64,000 nucleotides of DNA, taken from Actinokineospora inagensis DSM 44258. Lineage in GTDB: Bacteria > Actinomycetota > Actinomycetes > Mycobacteriales > Pseudonocardiaceae. Position numbers and translations under genes: made by a program. Positions 58,101 to 64,000 of this stretch are shown here, piece after piece. The stretch lies in the NCBI RefSeq assembly GCF_000482865.1, contig NZ_KI519519.1:81652-145651 (forward strand), given 5' to 3'. A model generated the notes under the pieces. The model searched no databases and was not told the origin of the DNA. It was given only the letters and a program-made list of their open reading frames with translations. How positions within the stretch are numbered: the stretch's first letter is position 1; each line of letters begins with the position of its first letter.

Positions 58101-61100
58101 GGCCTCGCCCGCGTAGTCGGTGTTGTCGACGTGACGAACAAGAGGCGCGGCATCGAGGTTCGAGCGGACGTCGAGAGCGTCAACAACCAGACGCGCGCGC
58201 AGGATGTCGTGGGTGTCGACGACGGCCTGGACGCCGGCGACGAGCCGGTCCAGGGTCAGGCCAGGCGGCGCGATGAGCAGGCGGGCCTGGGCGACGCGGG
58301 TGAACGGGCCGCCCCGGCCGAGGAGTTCGCGCATGATCGGGGTCAGCGGGACGGTCCCGGTGCCCTGGGACGCGACGACCGGGGCCGGTTCGGCGGCGAC
58401 CTCGGCGACGCGGGCGACCGTGCGCCGCTCGAAGACGTCCCGCGGGGAGAACCGGAGCCCTTCGGCGCGGGCGCGGCTGACCAACTGGATCGAGATGATG
58501 CTGTCGCCGCCGAGGGTGAAGAAGTCGTCGTCGATGCCGACCGAGGGCACGCCAAGCACCTCGGCGAACACGGCGGCCAGAGTGCGTTCGGTCTCGGTCT
58601 CGGGCTGTCGCGCGGTGGTGAGCCCGGCGAAGTCCGGTGCGGGGAGGGCTTTGCGGTCGACCTTGCCGTTGGGGGTCAACGGGATGCGGTCGAGCACTAC
58701 GAACGCGGCGGGCACCATGTGTTCTGGTAGATCCCGCCCCGCCCAGCGGCGGAGCTCGCCGCTGTCAACAGGAGCAGTGGGGACGATGTAGGCGACGAGC
58801 CGGGTTGTCCTGTCTTCGCGCACTACGGCTACCGCGTGCGCGACGGCTGGGTGCACGGACAGGACTGCCTCGATCTCGCCCAGCTCGATGCGGAACCCGC
58901 GCAGCTTGACCTGACCGTCCGCGCGGCCGAAGTACTCCAGGGTGCCGTCTTCGCGCCACCTGGCGAGGTCACCCGTGCGATAGAGGCGACCGGAGCCGAA
59001 CGGGTTGGCCACGAATCGGGTTGACGTGAGCCCGGCGCGGTTGACGTAGCCGTCGGCGAGACCGGCTCCCGAGACGTAAAGCTCGCCGACGACTCCCGGT
59101 GCGGACAGGCCGAGGCTGTTGTCGAGGACGTAACACCGGAGGTCCGGGATGGGGAGACCGATGTCCGGCGTGCCTTCGGTGGCGATGCTCTTGGTCAGGG
59201 GGAGGTAGGTGACGTGCACGGTGGTCTCGGTGATCCCGTACATGTTCACCAGACGCGGGGCGTCGTCGGCGTGGCGGTCGTACCAGCCCGTCAGCTTGCG
59301 CGGCTCCAGGGCCTCACCGCCGAGGATGACGTACCGCAGCGCGAGGTCCACACCGCCCCGGGCGGCGTCGGCGGCGTCAAGTTGGTGGAACGCCGAAGGC
59401 GTCTGGTTGAGCACGGTGACGCGTTCGCGCGCGAGTAGGTCGAGGAACGCCTCGGGGGAACGGCTGGTGGCGTGGTCGACGACGACGAGAGTCCCGCCGC
59501 GTAGCAGCGCTCCCCACAGCTCCCACACGGAGAAGTCGAAGGCGTAAGAGTGGAAGAGAGTCCACACGTCGTCGGCGCCGAAGTCGAACCAGTGGTCCGT
59601 GGCGGTGAGCAGCCGGTCGACGTTGCGGTGCGGGACGAGAACACCCTTGGGAGTACCGGTGGACCCGGAGGTGTAGATGACGTAAGCCGGGTGATCCGGA
59701 GTTAGCGCTACCTGCGGCGGTGGGCCGTCCACACTGTCTGTCGGGGATACCGTGGGCAAGTCGAAAGCCCGGTCGGTGACTACGAGCGTCGGTGCGGCGT
59801 CGGCGACCATGAGGTCAAGCCGGGCTTGCGGGTAGTCGGGGTCGAGTGGCAGGTAGGCGGCGCCGGACTTGAGGACGGCCAGCACGGCGACAACCAGGTC
59901 AGCCGACCGGGGCAGGCACACAGCGACGATCCCGCCAGGGCGGGCGCCACGCTCGATGAGCACGCGAGCGAGTTGGTCTGAGCGCACGTCCAGCTCGGCA
60001 TAAGTCAACCGGTCGTCGCCCGCGACAAGGGCTGTCGACCGTGGCGCGCGCACGGTCTGCTCGGCGAAGCGGGCCGGGATGGTGGCGGTAGCGCCAACGG
60101 TTCCGGTGGGGTTCCAACGCTCGGTGACGTTGTGGCGCTCGTCGTCGGAGAGGCCGTCGATGCGAGCGACGACGGTAGTGGAATCGGTGACAGCCGTAAG
60201 AATCCTGACCAGCCGTTCCGACAGGGTGTGTGGATCGACCAGCCCGGGGCGGTACTTGAGCAGCAAGTCGGTGCCGGTGGCGACAAGAGTCGCCGGGTAG
60301 TGCGTGGCGTCCCGGGTCTCCCCCGCGCGAACCCGCAGACCGGTGGCGGACTCGGCCCGGTCCAGAGCGGCGGTGTCGACGAAATAGCTCTCGAACACCG
60401 TCAGCGTGTCGAACAGCTCCCCGATCCCGGCCGCGCGCTGGATGTCGGCGAGCCCGAGGTGCTGGTGGTCCATCACCCTGGCCTGCTCGGCCTGCACTCG
60501 AACCAGCAGCGCGGCCACCGTCTCCGCCGGGTCGAGCCGGACCCGGACCGGCACCGTGTTGATGAACAGGCCGATCATTGACTCGACGCCGGGCAGGTCC
60601 GCCGGGCGACCGGACACGGTCGCGCCGAACACGACGTCATCGCGGCCGAGCGTGCGGCCGAGCAGCAACGCCCACGCGGCTTGGATCACGGTGTTGAGGG
60701 TGACGCCGGTCGATCGCGCGAGCGCGGCGAGTTGAGCCAAGAGGCCGTCCGGCACTGGGATGGGCTGTTGGTCGGCGGCGCCCGACGGGTCTGCCCCGGG
60801 CGCTAGCAGCGTCGGCTCATCCAAGCCGTGCAGTGACTCGGACCAGGCAGCACGGGCGGCCTCGTTGTCCTTACCGCGCAACCACGCCAGGTAGTCCTTA
60901 TATGGACGGACGGTCGGAAGTTTCGTGGGGTCGCCGTGGGCGGTGTAAAGCAGGAAGAGTTCCTTGGCCAGCAGCGGGGTGGACCAACCGTCCAGCAAGA
61001 TGTGGTGGTAGGTCAACAGCAACCGGTGCCTGTCCGGGCCAAGACGTGCGAGAAGGACTCGCAGCAACGGGGCCTGGGCGAGGTCGAAGCGCTCGGCGCG

Positions 61101-61417
61101 GTCTGCGGCGAGAACACCGTCCCATTCGGACTCGGTCACGTCCTGCTCGCGCCACGGTAGCGCTACCTCGCGCGGGACTGGGGCGAGCAATTCGCCGGTC
61201 TTACGGCGTCGGAAGCACGCGCGCAGGTTGGCGTGCCGGTCGATGAGGGCCTGCGCGGCGGTCCGCAGCACCACGGCGTCCAGTGGCCCGTCCAGGTCCA
61301 GCACGAACTGGACCAGGTAGGGGTCGTCGGTCTCGGTTCCGTACTCGCTGTGGAACAAGAGGCCTTGCTGCAGCGGGGAAAGGGGCAGGACGTCTTCCAA
61401 CCCGGGCTTGCGCGTGT

Positions 61418-61421
<4 letters not shown>
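52149..61421 (-). CDS. NRPS, two modules, both with epimerization (C-A-T-E, C-A-T-E)
   Basis: 3090 residues from the GTG at 61421, which overlaps the previous stop as GTGA and has CGGAG at good spacing. Module 1: C (HHILLDGWS ~138), A (FDFSVWE ~628; pocket D-F-W-N-I-G-M-V-H, the threonine code), T ([10 protein letters not shown] ~973), E (HHLVVDG ~1136). Module 2: C (HHLLLDGWS ~1570), A (FDASLDP ~2045; pocket D-A-D-D-G-G-F-V-D, probably a basic residue), T (~2358), E (HHFVVDG ~2758). The second E domain is split by an insertion of about 240 residues (~2510-2752) made of pentapeptide repeats plus the dispersed-repeat segment. Both C domains start with [16 protein letters not shown]-type sequence, consistent with accepting D-configured donors. 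Predicted additions: D-Thr (or allo) then D-X. Confidence 0.92.
53110..53278 (-). repeat. Repeat-derived insertion in E domain of middle NRPS, module 2
   Basis: Identical to 48578-48728 over 151 bp, then similar to about 53290. Dispersed-repeat block 1 (CGAGTTATCCACA) is reversed at 53266-53278 and block 2 at 53161-53211. It is read in frame into the E domain directly upstream of the catalytic motif, where it joins the long pentapeptide array on its other side. Confidence 0.8.
53308..53892 (-). repeat. 15-bp / 105-bp tandem repeat array coding for PDASS-like pentapeptides
   Basis: The coding strand repeats a 15-bp unit about 39 times, giving pentapeptides such as [20 protein letters not shown] and SSGVS. 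Within it three 105-bp (35-residue) higher-order copies lie at 53586-53690, 53481-53585 and 53376-53480, each beginning GAPPA and containing PDASS-like and PGAWS/PGAWF-like units. The array is in frame, free of stops and enriched in Ala, Ser, Pro, Asp and Gly, so it should be disordered. It starts right after the E-domain strand HVAWF. Confidence 0.88.

Positions 61422-64000
<2,579 letters not shown>

Overview
The window is about 70% GC DNA from an actinomycete. High-GC codon use, runs of genes coupled by 4-bp ATGA/GTGA overlaps, IdeR/DmdR-type iron boxes and TTGTCCACA-type DnaA boxes all point to Actinobacteria, probably Pseudonocardiales; the order is inference. No tRNA, rRNA, CRISPR or complete insertion sequence was seen.

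Left part (1-14.3 kb), mostly small regulatory and metabolic units: a response-regulator/thioredoxin-reductase-like fusion coupled to a cyclic-nucleotide-domain histidine kinase; a SnoaL-like protein and a MarR regulator facing each other across a perfect 14-bp-arm palindrome; an APC permease coupled to a formamidase; an HSP18-type regulator behind three RheA-like operators; a second MarR next to an AmiC-like binding protein; a DUF11-like surface protein; a family 2 glycosyltransferase. Several intergenic stretches are repeat-rich.

Middle (14.3-29.6 kb): a four-gene surface locus with a TasA-like protein, a SipW-type signal peptidase and two tandem LamG-like proteins. Next comes an apparent organosulfate-scavenging locus. 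It holds a ROK regulator, a peptide/oligosaccharide-type ABC importer (binding protein, two permeases, double ATPase) and a formylglycine-type sulfatase, with an AtsK/Rv3406-like alkylsulfatase dioxygenase divergent from them, then an MFS transporter and a secreted ricin-type lectin.

Right part (29.7-64 kb): a catecholate siderophore locus. An iron box precedes dhbA-dhbC-dhbE-isochorismatase-aryl carrier protein. A siderophore ATPase and a ferric-siderophore reductase are divergent from a siderophore-binding lipoprotein across a second iron box. Three large NRPS genes, all leftward and coupled by GTGA overlaps, run off the right edge. Reading A-domain pockets against known codes gives ...D-Ser, D-Thr, D-X, D-X, X', N5-acyl-N5-hydroxyOrn, Gly, then an EntF-like thioesterase; X and X' have acidic pockets that suggest basic residues. 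With 2,3-dihydroxybenzoate this predicts a long mixed catechol/hydroxamate siderophore. FecCD-type permeases, an MbtH protein and the ornithine N-hydroxylase/acylase are not in the window.

Most unusual feature: two epimerization domains carry, at the same site just before the catalytic HHxxxDG motif, an in-frame insertion of a dispersed DNA repeat that also lies in an intergenic region at 10.6 kb. In one of them it is extended by a roughly 590-bp array of 15-bp units (pentapeptides like PDASS), partly organised as three 105-bp higher-order repeats. This looks like repeat DNA domesticated as a disordered loop inside a megasynthase.
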